A DNA stretch of 64,000 bases from Robinsoniella peoriensis (GTDB taxonomy: Bacteria; Bacillota; Clostridia; Lachnospirales; Lachnospiraceae), in assembly GCF_000797495.1 (NCBI RefSeq), contig NZ_JTGN01000016.1, forward strand, positions 1 to 64,000, read 5' to 3'. Below are positions 8,096 through 17,091 of the stretch, piece after piece. Every line of letters begins with the position of its first letter. The stretch's first letter is position 1. The translations under genes were made by a program, and so were the position numbers. The notes under the pieces were generated by a model. The model was not told where the DNA came from. It worked only from the letters and a program-made list of their open reading frames with translations, and searched no databases.

Positions 8096-9409
8096 ATGAG
8101 AGAAAACGGATATTGTAAATTTGTATTTATCGGAGCGGGAAGTTCTGTATTTACGCTGCGTCTGATTGGGGATATTTTAAAGGAAAATAGTATTAACGGC
8201 GGACATATTGCGTTGGTAGATATTGACGGGGAAGTTTTAGAGGAGACGAAGGAAGCTGTTATTCATCTGATACATTTTGCGAAGCGGGAGTTTGAGATCA
8301 CTGCCCATACGGATTATAAGCAGGCGATTCCGGATGCCGACTATGTGTTCATGACGATAGCGACAGGAGGATATGAGCGGTGGAAACAGGATATCAGAAT
8401 ATGTACGGATCACGGAGTGCTGCAATCGGTAGGAGACACAATCGGTCCCGGTGGGATTATCAGGACGCTGCGAACAATACCTGTGATATTAGATATTGCC
8501 AGTGCCATGGAAAAATTGTGCCCTGATGCCTGGATGATTAATTATTCCAATCCGGAGGGTGCCGTTTGTCTTGCTCTTCAAAAGTTTTCCAGGATTAAGA
8601 ACTTTGGCCTTTGCCATGGTACACCGGATACGGCACAGTGGCTGGCTGAAAAAGTGTTTCAGGTTGACTGGGAGCGGTTTTCTTACCGGGCAGCGGGAAT
8701 CAATCATTTTACCTGGTTTACAGATATGAGGATTGACGGGGAAGACGTGTACCCTGAACTTAGCCATGCATTAAATAGAAGTGGGATGGATAAGAAAGAG
8801 CCCATATCTGCGGAACTATACCGCATTTATGGATGTTATCCTGCCCCAGGAGACCGGCATGTAGGAGAATTTGTGCCGTATTATTTAAAGGATAAGATCC
8901 TGAAAGAAAAGGATTACGAATGGAAAAATAATGATTTTAAGGTGGTGGATGGTTGGAGGGATCAGGCCAGAGAGCTGTTCGACGAGGTAAGAATGCATAA
9001 CAGGGGATTTGAGAAACTGCTGGAAGGTTCCGGTGAAACTGCGGCAAATTTTATAAGATCTCTGAATACAGGGGAAATCTCCAGTGAAATGGTAAATGTA
9101 GTGAACAGAGGATATATTGACAATGTCTCACAAGATATCATTGTAGAACTGCCCACTTATATTGATCAATTTGGTCTGCATCCCCAGAAGATAGGGAGGC
9201 TGCCTGACGCTATTGCTGCGCAGTGCGACAGGCTGGGAAGAGAATATCTTCTCATGGTGGAAGCAGCGGTATCATGCAGTTATGAGAAGGCATTACAGGC
9301 GGTGTATCTGGATCCGCTGTCAGCTAATTGTCTGTATCCGGAGTTACTTTTAAAGGATCTGATTCATGCAAATCTGGACTTGCTGCCGGAAGCATGGAAA
9401 GAGAAGTAA
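8096..9409 (+). CDS. NAD- and metal-dependent glycosidase, GH4 family
   Basis: The product is about 437 residues. Family 4 enzymes cleave alpha- or beta-glycosides by an oxidation-elimination mechanism using NAD+ and a divalent metal. The N-terminal Rossmann motif FIGAGSSVFT, the invariant NYSNPEGAV, the metal-binding Cys in LCHGTP and the His in GINHFTWF are all present. Length is normal for the family, which includes alpha-glucosidases, alpha-galactosidases, 6-phospho-alpha-glucosidases and alpha-galacturonidases; which one this is cannot be decided here. No signal peptide, so it acts in the cytoplasm on imported sugar. The start at 8096 is preferred (GGGAG upstream); ATG at 8084 is the alternative. 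Confidence 0.9.
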   Translation: MRENGYCKFVFIGAGSSVFTLRLIGDILKENSINGGHIALVDIDGEVLEETKEAVIHLIHFAKREFEITAHTDYKQAIPDADYVFMTIATGGYERWKQDIRICTDHGVLQSVGDTIGPGGIIRTLRTIPVILDIASAMEKLCPDAWMINYSNPEGAVCLALQKFSRIKNFGLCHGTPDTAQWLAEKVFQVDWERFSYRAAGINHFTWFTDMRIDGEDVYPELSHALNRSGMDKKEPISAELYRIYGCYPAPGDRHVGEFVPYYLKDKILKEKDYEWKNNDFKVVDGWRDQARELFDEVRMHNRGFEKLLEGSGETAANFIRSLNTGEISSEMVNVVNRGYIDNVSQDIIVELPTYIDQFGLHPQKIGRLPDAIAAQCDRLGREYLLMVEAAVSCSYEKALQAVYLDPLSANCLYPELLLKDLIHANLDLLPEAWKEK

Positions 9410-9425
9410 AGGGGGATTCGTCTTC

Positions 9426-10667
9426 ATGTGGGCAAAAGAAAAGCAGTATCTGAGAGAACTGGCTAAGAGGCAGACAGCATATGCAAATCTGCCGGAAATG
9501 GAACAGAAAAAGCAAAAATGGATGGATGTAAATACGGGGAAAAAGACGGTTCCGCCCGTAGTTGTGGAGACAGAGACATTCCGGCAGTACATGGTACCTG
9601 ATCATATTCTGTACTGTACGGATCCAAAGGCACGTGAAATCGAATACCGTTTGTTAAGGAATATTCGTGAATATGAACTGATTCAGGATGACAAAGTGAT
9701 TCCGGATGTATTTGAGATTCCAATTCAGGCAGAGATTGATGAATTTGGCTTTCCTATAGAGGAATGCCATGCGTTGGATGCCAATGGCAGGGATGTCGGC
9801 TATGAATATCATTCGCCAATCCGGGATCTGGAAGAGGATTTTTACAGGCTGAAACCTGCAGTAATTAACATAAACCATAAAAAGACACAAAATTCCTATG
9901 ATTTTGTGCAGGATATATTAGACGGAATTATGTCAGTGAGACTCACAGGAACCCCGCCAATGATTGCACTTCCTTTTCAGGCAGTAAAGCTACTGGGCCT
10001 TGAAAATTATATGATGTCCATGTATGACTGCCCTGAAACCCTGCATAAACTGATGCACTATTTAACGGAAAACCAGATAAAGGTAATGAAATATTATGAG
10101 AAAAACAGAATTCTGACTTTAAATAACAGCAATCAGGAAACCTGCCTCAGCAGCTATGGCTTTACGGATCGCCTTCCTGTGACGGGAGCAGAAAGTCCGA
10201 CATTAAAGGATGTCTGGATCTGGGCAGAAGCGGAGGAGGCAGCATCCATATCACCGGATATGTTCCGCGAGTTCTGCCTTCCATATATGGCAAAGGCATG
10301 CAGAGAAATGGGTCTGATTTATTATGGATGCTGTGAGCCAATGCATAATATATGGCAGGATGTCATAAAGGAAATTCCTAATATACAGAAGGTATCCGTA
10401 TCGCCGTGGAGCAGCCAGCAGAAAATGGGAGAAATGCTTCGGGGAACAGACGTGGTGTTCTCCAGGAAGCCCTATGCAAACTATCTGGGCGTAGAAAGCA
10501 GGCTGGATGAAGAAGCCTGGACAAAGCATATTAAAGAAACTTTGGATGCGGCAAAAGGATGCCAGTGTGAATTTATTATGCGGGATGTTTACCGCGTACG
10601 GGATTTGGAAGATGTGAGGCGGGCGGTGGAAATTGTCAGAGAGCAGGCGGAGGAGTCGGCTGGTTAA
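9426..10667 (+). CDS. Uroporphyrinogen decarboxylase-fold protein, sugar-operon type (1 of 3)
   Basis: The product is about 413 residues with similarity to the UroD/MtaA superfamily, whose members decarboxylate uroporphyrinogen or transfer methyl groups from corrinoid proteins. The C-terminal half has IYYGCCEPMHNIW, with cysteines where zinc-dependent methyltransferases bind metal. No haem gene is nearby, and the gene ends a GH4 sugar operon, so haem synthesis is unlikely. A methyl- or carboxyl-transfer step on an imported sugar or aglycone is possible but unproven. The start is the ATG at 9426 after AAGGGGGA; the open frame before it overlaps the GH4 gene. Confidence 0.75.
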   Translation: MWAKEKQYLRELAKRQTAYANLPEMEQKKQKWMDVNTGKKTVPPVVVETETFRQYMVPDHILYCTDPKAREIEYRLLRNIREYELIQDDKVIPDVFEIPIQAEIDEFGFPIEECHALDANGRDVGYEYHSPIRDLEEDFYRLKPAVININHKKTQNSYDFVQDILDGIMSVRLTGTPPMIALPFQAVKLLGLENYMMSMYDCPETLHKLMHYLTENQIKVMKYYEKNRILTLNNSNQETCLSSYGFTDRLPVTGAESPTLKDVWIWAEAEEAASISPDMFREFCLPYMAKACREMGLIYYGCCEPMHNIWQDVIKEIPNIQKVSVSPWSSQQKMGEMLRGTDVVFSRKPYANYLGVESRLDEEAWTKHIKETLDAAKGCQCEFIMRDVYRVRDLEDVRRAVEIVREQAEESAG

Positions 10668-10826
10668 GTGTATAGAATTAAGAAAATAAAATGTGTTATT
10701 ACTTAGATATCAGGAAATAACAGAAGAGGGCAGGGAAGGCGCAGAGATGCAGCAGGCTGATGCAGAACCGGGTATTGTACAATAAAAACTAAAGACCCGG
10801 AGACAGATGGAAGCGCTGAAATTATG
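10668..10826. other. Spacer between convergent genes
   Basis: This stretch has no gene. A weak stem (CCGGGT near 10769 with ACCCGG near 10794) could contribute to termination, but it lacks a T-run. Nothing else is recognised. Confidence 0.4.
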
Positions 10827-12332
10827 TCATCCGCCTTCCCGCTCATCATATGCCCTGTTAAAATATTCAGTAGGACTCAACCTGGTATACGCATGGAAAA
10901 TCCTGCTAAAGTAGAACTGATTGTTATACCCCACCAGTGAAGCAACGTCTTTAATCAGTAAATCTTTATTATTGCAGATAATCTCTTTTGCTTTTTCCAT
11001 TCGTTGTTCGGTTATATATTGGTTAAAAGACTTATCCATGTATTTTCTGAAAATTTTACTGAAATAAGGCTGTGAAACACCGAAAGTGCTGCATATACTG
11101 GTCAGAGAAATTTCCTCTCCAATATGACAATCCACATAATTTCTCAGAGATTCAAGAAATTCAGGAGCATCAACTTTTTCTATTGTTAAAACCTGCTGAC
11201 TTTGTAATAGGAGATCAGTGAACCCGTTTTGAACATCCTCCAGTTGGTTGGCTTCAGCTAATATCTCTTCTAAAATATCCTCTGTTTCAAGCAGCCAGCC
11301 GGCGATGTTCTCCCTGTTATATTTTTGGGACAGATATAAGATTTGCTTCAGCATATGGGATATATAGATCTGAGGTCTTTCCTCAGATGCCCATTGTCTG
11401 AACAGTGTTCGGAGTTCATTTTTTATCTTGCCATATTCCATCTGATGAAAGATATAATCGATTTTATCCAAAATCTCATAAGCATCTTTTTGATTAACTT
11501 CCACATATTTATTGTTGTCATCCAACTCGCTTAAGACCTGTGTCTTTCCAATTATAATCTTTTTATCCAGCAGTTTATAAAGTTTTTTCATAGTTTCCGG
11601 TATATCGCGGATACTGACAGGCCGTGTCATATATACGAAAGTAAAATATACATCTATTTTTTTGTACTGCTTCATGATTTTTCTATTAAACATTCTGATA
11701 TCGCTGTTTCCGATCACTTCATATGGGATCAAATATAAACCTTCATTTAAATCTCTGCCATAAACGGCTATTGTTTCATCCTTTTCTGAATAAATTTCCA
11801 ATTCTCCGCTTCGCTCAAATCTGCCTGGCATACCCTTTACCCGAATAATTGAAAGAAAATATTTATCATATGGAAAATAATGTTTTACTTCCATCGGATC
11901 CACAGATTTCTCCTTAGACATCTTTTTCAGCAGCCGGTTTCGGTTTTGATAAAATTGCTTCTCCAGCAGCTTCTCGATCTTATTCATAGTGTAAATGAAT
12001 TCTGACGGTACGATAGGTTTTAGAAGATAATCATTTACCCCATAGGATATGGCTCTTTGTACATACTCGAACTCACTGTAACCGCTGATGATCAGGATAA
12101 GGCTTTCCGGATTTTTTCTCTTTATTTTAGAAACAAATTCTATCCCATCCATAAGTGGCATGTGCACATCTGTAATGATAAGATCCGGTTCCAATTCTCT
12201 TGCCATGGAAATTCCATCCACACCGTTTTCTGCAATTCCAACCAGATCAAAATCTTTACAGTATTTATAGATCAATGTTTTTATGGGTTTAATTGCCGGC
12301 GGCTCATCCTCTACGATCAGTACTCTATACAT
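10827..12332 (-). CDS. YesN-type response regulator with AraC DNA-binding domain
   Basis: The product is 501 residues. The N-terminal receiver domain (about 1-120) has the acidic pair ED at 8-9, the phospho-acceptor Asp in LIITDVHMPLMDG and the conserved Lys in LLKPI. A variable middle region follows. The C-terminal pair of AraC helix-turn-helix motifs (about 400-495) includes the signature SFNQYITEQRMEKAKEIICN. It overlaps the kinase gene by 8 bases and has GGAGGTGG upstream. It is the last gene of the minus-strand sugar operon and probably activates that operon from its own promoter when the sensor detects sugar outside the cell. Confidence 0.93.
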   Translation of the reverse strand: MYRVLIVEDEPPAIKPIKTLIYKYCKDFDLVGIAENGVDGISMARELEPDLIITDVHMPLMDGIEFVSKIKRKNPESLILIISGYSEFEYVQRAISYGVNDYLLKPIVPSEFIYTMNKIEKLLEKQFYQNRNRLLKKMSKEKSVDPMEVKHYFPYDKYFLSIIRVKGMPGRFERSGELEIYSEKDETIAVYGRDLNEGLYLIPYEVIGNSDIRMFNRKIMKQYKKIDVYFTFVYMTRPVSIRDIPETMKKLYKLLDKKIIIGKTQVLSELDDNNKYVEVNQKDAYEILDKIDYIFHQMEYGKIKNELRTLFRQWASEERPQIYISHMLKQILYLSQKYNRENIAGWLLETEDILEEILAEANQLEDVQNGFTDLLLQSQQVLTIEKVDAPEFLESLRNYVDCHIGEEISLTSICSTFGVSQPYFSKIFRKYMDKSFNQYITEQRMEKAKEIICNNKDLLIKDVASLVGYNNQFYFSRIFHAYTRLSPTEYFNRAYDEREGG

Positions 12333-14061
12333 CTTCTATATCCACCTCCATATAAAGAAAAGGAATCTCGAACCACACTACCGCACCCCCAGCGTTGTTA
12401 TCAATATAAAATTCCAGATCATCCTGATATCTGAGCAAAAGTCTGGCATATGTGTTTACCAATCCCATGCCTCCTATTTTCATTGTGATATTCTCACGGG
12501 AGTGCAGCAATTGTTCTTTGGTTCTTTTGAACTTTCCTTTCAGTTCCTCCAGGCAGGATTTCGTGAATCCCTGTCCGTTATCCTGCACACTGATTCTGAG
12601 CCTTCCGTCTTTACGAACACCGCTTATTTGAATCAGCATATTGTCTATTTTATTCTGAAAACCATGGTTCATGCAGTTTTCCACAATCTGCTGCAGTACA
12701 ATTTTGGGAATTCTCTGCTCCCGGACATCGGCTTCTACGTCTATGGTAAAATTCAGTTTGTAATCGTAGCGGCACTTTAACAGGAATAAATACTGCTCTA
12801 CATACTGGATTTCACTGGATAATGTGGCATATTTACAATCCGTATCTGCGGAGTATCTCAGCATGGCAGCCAGTTTTCCACAAATGATACAGATACTTTC
12901 GTCACCGCTCTCAATTCCCTTTCCCGAGATGACATTTAAAACATTATAGATAAAGTGGGGGTTCACCTGTGCCTGCAAAAAATTAAATTGAGCCTCCATC
13001 TGTAAAACTGCCAGGCGCCGCTCCTGAATCATAGCCTTTTTTAGCCTGACCATGGAATTTTGATAAGATTCGCTTAAGGCAGTTATCTCATCGTCTGATT
13101 CTTCCAGTTTGGTAGTCTGACCCATATTTTCAATCTCCGTGGTTTCAATCACCTTTTTTAATTTATTCAGGGGCTTGGTGAGGTAGTTGGATATGATATA
13201 AATAAAGGACAGCAAAAGCAAGTAGACTGTCACCATGATAAGCACGCACATCTTTAAGATATAGGCGCTCTCTTCCATGACTGATTTTCGGTCCTCTCTT
13301 ACGATTACCCGGATGCCATATGCTTCCTGCCCGGCTTCCCCAAACAAATATTCCTGAGAGTATAAATTTTCCGGTTCAGCCTTGCCTGATGTAGAAAACA
13401 GCAGTTCTGTATCATTGCTCAAAACAATGACCTCCCCATTGGGGGTTGCAATTTTTAATAGCTCTTGCAGTTTATCAGTATCAAACTGTATCTCTATGTA
13501 TCCCGTATTTTTTCCAAGGACTTTTTTTATGATTGAGAACACCTCAACCTCATTTTTATATCCCCAGATATCCTTATGGGTATTTACCAGTACCGGCTTC
13601 CCCTGCTTTTTATTTACCATTTGTAGCCATGGCATAGAATGAAAATCTACATTTTTATTGATAGCTTCATTGATTCCGGTTTTCATGGCAATTATTTCAC
13701 CGTTTTCATTAAAATAAAGAACTCTGTAAAAGCTGTTCATTGTACTGTCGATGATCATACTGTTTTGAATGGTATTTCTTGCGCCATCCAGGTATTCACC
13801 CCGCATTCCTTCGGGGTCGCCCAAGATTATGATGGATCTCAAAACCTCCGGATCGGACAGCATGAACCGTATTCGGTATTCCATTTTTTCTGTCAATGCA
13901 TTGAACTGGTTCAGGATCTGTTCTGCCATTAGGTCCAGATTATTCGTTTTATCCTGCGTATACTGTTTTGTGCTGTATTGATAAAAATATATCCCCAGTC
14001 CGGAGACCACCAAAAAGAAAAAAGCGGCATAAAGCAGTACTAATTTTGTTCGAAATCGCAT
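12325..14061 (-). CDS. YesM-type sensor histidine kinase
   Basis: The product is 578 residues. It has a first membrane helix (about 7-27), an extracellular sensor region of about 240 residues, a second helix (about 270-295), a HAMP linker, the phospho-acceptor His in QVNPHFIYNVLN, and a C-terminal ATPase domain with QDNGQGF and GGMGLVNTYARL. This His_kinase family pairs with YesN-type regulators, and the partner is encoded immediately downstream with an 8-base overlap. GGGGGAGACC precedes the ATG. Lying in the operon of an ABC sugar importer, it probably senses the imported sugar directly or through the binding protein. Confidence 0.93.
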   Translation of the reverse strand: MRFRTKLVLLYAAFFFLVVSGLGIYFYQYSTKQYTQDKTNNLDLMAEQILNQFNALTEKMEYRIRFMLSDPEVLRSIIILGDPEGMRGEYLDGARNTIQNSMIIDSTMNSFYRVLYFNENGEIIAMKTGINEAINKNVDFHSMPWLQMVNKKQGKPVLVNTHKDIWGYKNEVEVFSIIKKVLGKNTGYIEIQFDTDKLQELLKIATPNGEVIVLSNDTELLFSTSGKAEPENLYSQEYLFGEAGQEAYGIRVIVREDRKSVMEESAYILKMCVLIMVTVYLLLLSFIYIISNYLTKPLNKLKKVIETTEIENMGQTTKLEESDDEITALSESYQNSMVRLKKAMIQERRLAVLQMEAQFNFLQAQVNPHFIYNVLNVISGKGIESGDESICIICGKLAAMLRYSADTDCKYATLSSEIQYVEQYLFLLKCRYDYKLNFTIDVEADVREQRIPKIVLQQIVENCMNHGFQNKIDNMLIQISGVRKDGRLRISVQDNGQGFTKSCLEELKGKFKRTKEQLLHSRENITMKIGGMGLVNTYARLLLRYQDDLEFYIDNNAGGAVVWFEIPFLYMEVDIEDV

Positions 14062-14181
14062 GGTCTCCCCCTGACGCCAGAACTTTACCCCATATTTTCA
14101 TAGATATCCGGCATATATTCCTGCAGTAATCTGGGGTGTGGCTAAAATATCTAAATTAATCATAACATTCTGTAATTAAAA

Positions 14182-15255
14182 TTAATAGTAAGATTTTTTG
14201 GCAATTTCAATAAAGGCTGTGATATTTTCCCAGGGAACCTCCGGCTCTAATATATGGGATGGTGCGATCAGCAGTCCGCCGTTTATCCCTAATATTTTCT
14301 GTACCTGATGTACTTTTGTCCTTACATCTTCCGGTGTGCCAAATGGCATGGTAGTCTGAGTCCCTATCCCTCCCCAAAAGGAAATCTTATCCCCGTATAA
14401 ATGCGCAATTTTTTCCAGGTCATTGCATTCAGGCTGAACCGGATTCAGGATATCAATTCCCTCCTCCAGAAAATAAGGAATCATGTCCTCAACTTTTCCG
14501 CAGCTGTGTAAAAAGTAAAGTACCTGGGGGTTTATCTTTTTACCAGCATCCACAATTCTTTTTATACGTACCTGAAAAAATTCTCTGTACAGGCAGGGAC
14601 TTATCATGGGTGCCAGCTGTGTGGCAACATCATCTCCCAGGCGGATAATATCCACCCCGGCTTCGGCATATTTCTGAGCCTGTCTGATACGCAGACGGGT
14701 AATCTGTTCACACAGTTCATGTACCAGCTCCGGTTGTTCATAAAAGTCGATCAGCAGTTCTTCCAGACCACGCAGCATCCATGCCGTCTCAAAAATGGTG
14801 GAATACATATCACCCGTAACGGCATAACCTCTTTTATGGTAGGTGGATACCTGCTCTCTCAAACCTTCATAGCGGTAATCTGCGTCAAGATCCGGCCATT
14901 GATATGCCCTTATATCTTCTAAAGACTGGGCTTTTGATAGAGGATGATACCGGAATTCCAGAAAATGATCCTGGCTCCCACGGATTCCTCCCGCACCGAA
15001 TTCATCCAGTACAATATCCGCTGGCAGCTCTTCGTCATAATAAATGCTGACATCCCGTATCTTCCTGCTGGGACCAACACTTACCGTTCTCACATCAAAA
15101 TCATAATATTCTTCCGGTGGAAGGTTCGTTCCTGTTATTTTGTGATATGTTTCCATGACACCGGGTGTGAAAGCACCCCAGCTGATCTCAAATGGCATAC
15201 GATCCGGGTTGCCTTCTCTTCGCATCGCCCGGAGTACCCTTTCTCTTGGCTGCAT
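14182..15255 (-). CDS. Uroporphyrinogen decarboxylase-fold protein, MtaA-like (2 of 3)
   Basis: The product is 357 residues, close to the usual UroD/MtaA length. The N-terminus MQPRERVLRAMRREGNPDRMP is the family's opening. The middle has GDMYSTIFETAWMLRGLE. YFLHSCGKVEDM carries the His-x-Cys zinc-ligand pattern of corrinoid-dependent methyltransferases, and the end is LIAPSHILEPEVPWENI. The start is set at 15255 (GAGGAGGAATAAC before ATG) rather than 15312, which would overlap the permease gene. It lies inside a sugar importer operon between transport and sensor genes. Function is inferred only at fold level; methyl transfer or decarboxylation of a sugar-linked compound is possible. Confidence 0.82.
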   Translation of the reverse strand: MQPRERVLRAMRREGNPDRMPFEISWGAFTPGVMETYHKITGTNLPPEEYYDFDVRTVSVGPSRKIRDVSIYYDEELPADIVLDEFGAGGIRGSQDHFLEFRYHPLSKAQSLEDIRAYQWPDLDADYRYEGLREQVSTYHKRGYAVTGDMYSTIFETAWMLRGLEELLIDFYEQPELVHELCEQITRLRIRQAQKYAEAGVDIIRLGDDVATQLAPMISPCLYREFFQVRIKRIVDAGKKINPQVLYFLHSCGKVEDMIPYFLEEGIDILNPVQPECNDLEKIAHLYGDKISFWGGIGTQTTMPFGTPEDVRTKVHQVQKILGINGGLLIAPSHILEPEVPWENITAFIEIAKKSYY

Positions 15256-15277
15256 GTTATTCCTCCTCTCCAAAACG

Positions 15278-16108
15278 TTATCCTTTAACAGAACCGGCTG
15301 CCATACCAGCAATTATTTTTTTATTGAAGAAGATAAATAATATGAGCATGGGAATTGTAATGACAACGACGTCGGCAAACAACAAGTTATAAGAATTGGA
15401 AAACTGGCCTATAAAGTTGTAAATTGTCAGCTGAACGGTTGCGTTTTCTGTACCCGGAAAAAAATAAAGGGGATTCACAAAATCATTGTATATAGTAATA
15501 AAATTAAGAATAAAAGCGGTGGCGGATACCGGTTTCAGCATTGGAAATATAATGGATGTATATATTTTCAGTGGAGTGCATCCATCCATAAGTGCCGCCT
15601 CTTCCAGCTCTCTAGGTATAGAAGACATATAACTCCTGTAGAGCATGATGGAAAAGGGAAGCTGCAGCGAACTCTCTATCATTACCATACTGAAAAATGT
15701 TTTGTAGATATGCAGGCTTTTCAGCAGCCAAATCGTGGGCATAATGGCAGGTGGAATCATCAGGCCTGTCAGAAAGATAATGCTGATAACGCCGGAAACT
15801 TTTCCGGATCTTCGCTGAAGGACATAAGCGGCAGCTGATGCAGTCAATATAATTGCGAACACAGACAACAGTGCAATGAGAATACTGTTTTTAAAAGCCG
15901 TAAGCAGTATATAATTATTAGCCTTTATTACTTCAATATAATTTTCAAAATGCCATTCTGCGGGGATATCTAACCTTAACAGATTAGCCTCTTTTCTGCC
16001 TTTAACGGAGTTAAAAAATATTAAAAAGTAAGGTACAATAAAAATAAGTACGGCCGTTACTACGGCGACAGCCTCCGCAGCAAGTCTCTTTACCTTGAAT
16101 TTTTTCAT
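15278..16108 (-). CDS. Sugar ABC transporter permease (MalG type)
   Basis: The product is 276 residues with six predicted membrane helices. The EAA loop EEAALMDGCTPLKIYTSIIF lies in the C-terminal half, and it ends in the typical AAGSVKG. The ATG follows directly after the stop codon of the upstream permease gene, so the two are translationally linked. They form the channel for the binding lipoprotein encoded upstream. As in the other importer operons here, no ATPase is encoded. Confidence 0.93.
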   Translation of the reverse strand: MKKFKVKRLAAEAVAVVTAVLIFIVPYFLIFFNSVKGRKEANLLRLDIPAEWHFENYIEVIKANNYILLTAFKNSILIALLSVFAIILTASAAAYVLQRRSGKVSGVISIIFLTGLMIPPAIMPTIWLLKSLHIYKTFFSMVMIESSLQLPFSIMLYRSYMSSIPRELEEAALMDGCTPLKIYTSIIFPMLKPVSATAFILNFITIYNDFVNPLYFFPGTENATVQLTIYNFIGQFSNSYNLLFADVVVITIPMLILFIFFNKKIIAGMAAGSVKG

Positions 16109-16966
16109 TTAATATTCCTCCTTTTTCAGCAAGTAAGATCTCAGAGGAAAAACAAATATGACAATTAGAAGGAACAAAATCACATTTCCAGCTGTGGACA
16201 GACCATAATATCCTGCGGCATATTGCTTGTATACAATGGATGCAACCACATCTGTGGCATATCCGGGACCTCCTTTTGTCATAGACCAAACCAGGTCGAA
16301 GGATCGCATTCCACCAATCAGGGATAGGATGATTACTGTGTTCAGAGAAGGTCTTACCAGTGGAGTAGTAACATATCTTATCTTCTGAAAGACTCCGGCA
16401 CCGTCAATGTCCGCTGCTTCATAGTAGGCTTTGTCAACTGCCAGAATACCTGCCAGGAAGATGATAACACCAACTCCCGTCCCTTTCCAGATATCTGTAA
16501 GTACAATGCTCAAGATTGCCGTATCTGCATTTCCTAACCAATTGATAGTAGGAAGATGCATGGCCTGCAGAACGGTGTTGAAAAGACCTTTCGTGGGATG
16601 CATCATCGCTGCAAAAGTGATTCCTACGGCGATAGTACTGATTAAATTGGGAAAAAAGACAACTGCCCGTAAAAAATTTTTCGTTTTCAATTTACCTGAC
16701 AGCAGGATGGCTATTCCATAAGCTAATATTGTTTTTGCCCCACTGGTCAAGAATGCATAGATCAGGGTATTTTTAATCCCGATCCGCAGAGATCTCTCTG
16801 TAAAAAACTGTATAAAATTCTGGAATCCAACAAATTTAAAATCTTTCAGGTTCCAGACTGTCATACTGAAAAATACTGAGGTAATCATGGGGATCAGGAA
16901 AAAGATGCTGAAAATGAAAAGTGCGGGTAATGTAAACCAGTAAGTATATATTTTTTTATCTTTCAT
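16109..16966 (-). CDS. Sugar ABC transporter permease (MalF type)
   Basis: The product is 285 residues with six predicted membrane helices, starting with IYTYWFTLPALFIFSIFFLI. The EAA loop reads YEAADIDGAGVFQKIRYVTT. It is the second gene of the minus-strand operon, 125 bases after the binding-protein gene. That gap holds a long-range stem (16984-17045) that may separate expression of binding protein from permease. Its partner permease follows without a gap. Confidence 0.93.
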   Translation of the reverse strand: MKDKKIYTYWFTLPALFIFSIFFLIPMITSVFFSMTVWNLKDFKFVGFQNFIQFFTERSLRIGIKNTLIYAFLTSGAKTILAYGIAILLSGKLKTKNFLRAVVFFPNLISTIAVGITFAAMMHPTKGLFNTVLQAMHLPTINWLGNADTAILSIVLTDIWKGTGVGVIIFLAGILAVDKAYYEAADIDGAGVFQKIRYVTTPLVRPSLNTVIILSLIGGMRSFDLVWSMTKGGPGYATDVVASIVYKQYAAGYYGLSTAGNVILFLLIVIFVFPLRSYLLKKEEY

Positions 16967-16983
16967 AATCTTCTCACTTTCTT

Positions 16984-17045
16984 TGGGGGCTGCCCTAAGT
17001 GAATCAGAGCCTGTATGATAATACGTTATCTTCTGCTCGCCCCCA
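16984..17045 (-). other. Intercistronic stem between binding-protein and permease genes
   Basis: TGGGGGC (16984-16990) pairs with GCCCCCA (17039-17045) around 48 bases that contain a small inner hairpin (GATAA/TTATC). No T-run follows on the minus strand. The position matches the 6225-6262 hairpin of the other operon. Confidence 0.5.
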
Positions 17046-17091
17046 GTTTGAGGTATAAATGTACCTGATTTAGTCGATACAGTTCACAGTT

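Noticed and set aside
9426-10667. Annotation as haem-synthesis uroporphyrinogen decarboxylase (hemE)
   Set aside because: Length, metal-site sequence and sugar-operon context differ from HemE, and no other haem gene is present.
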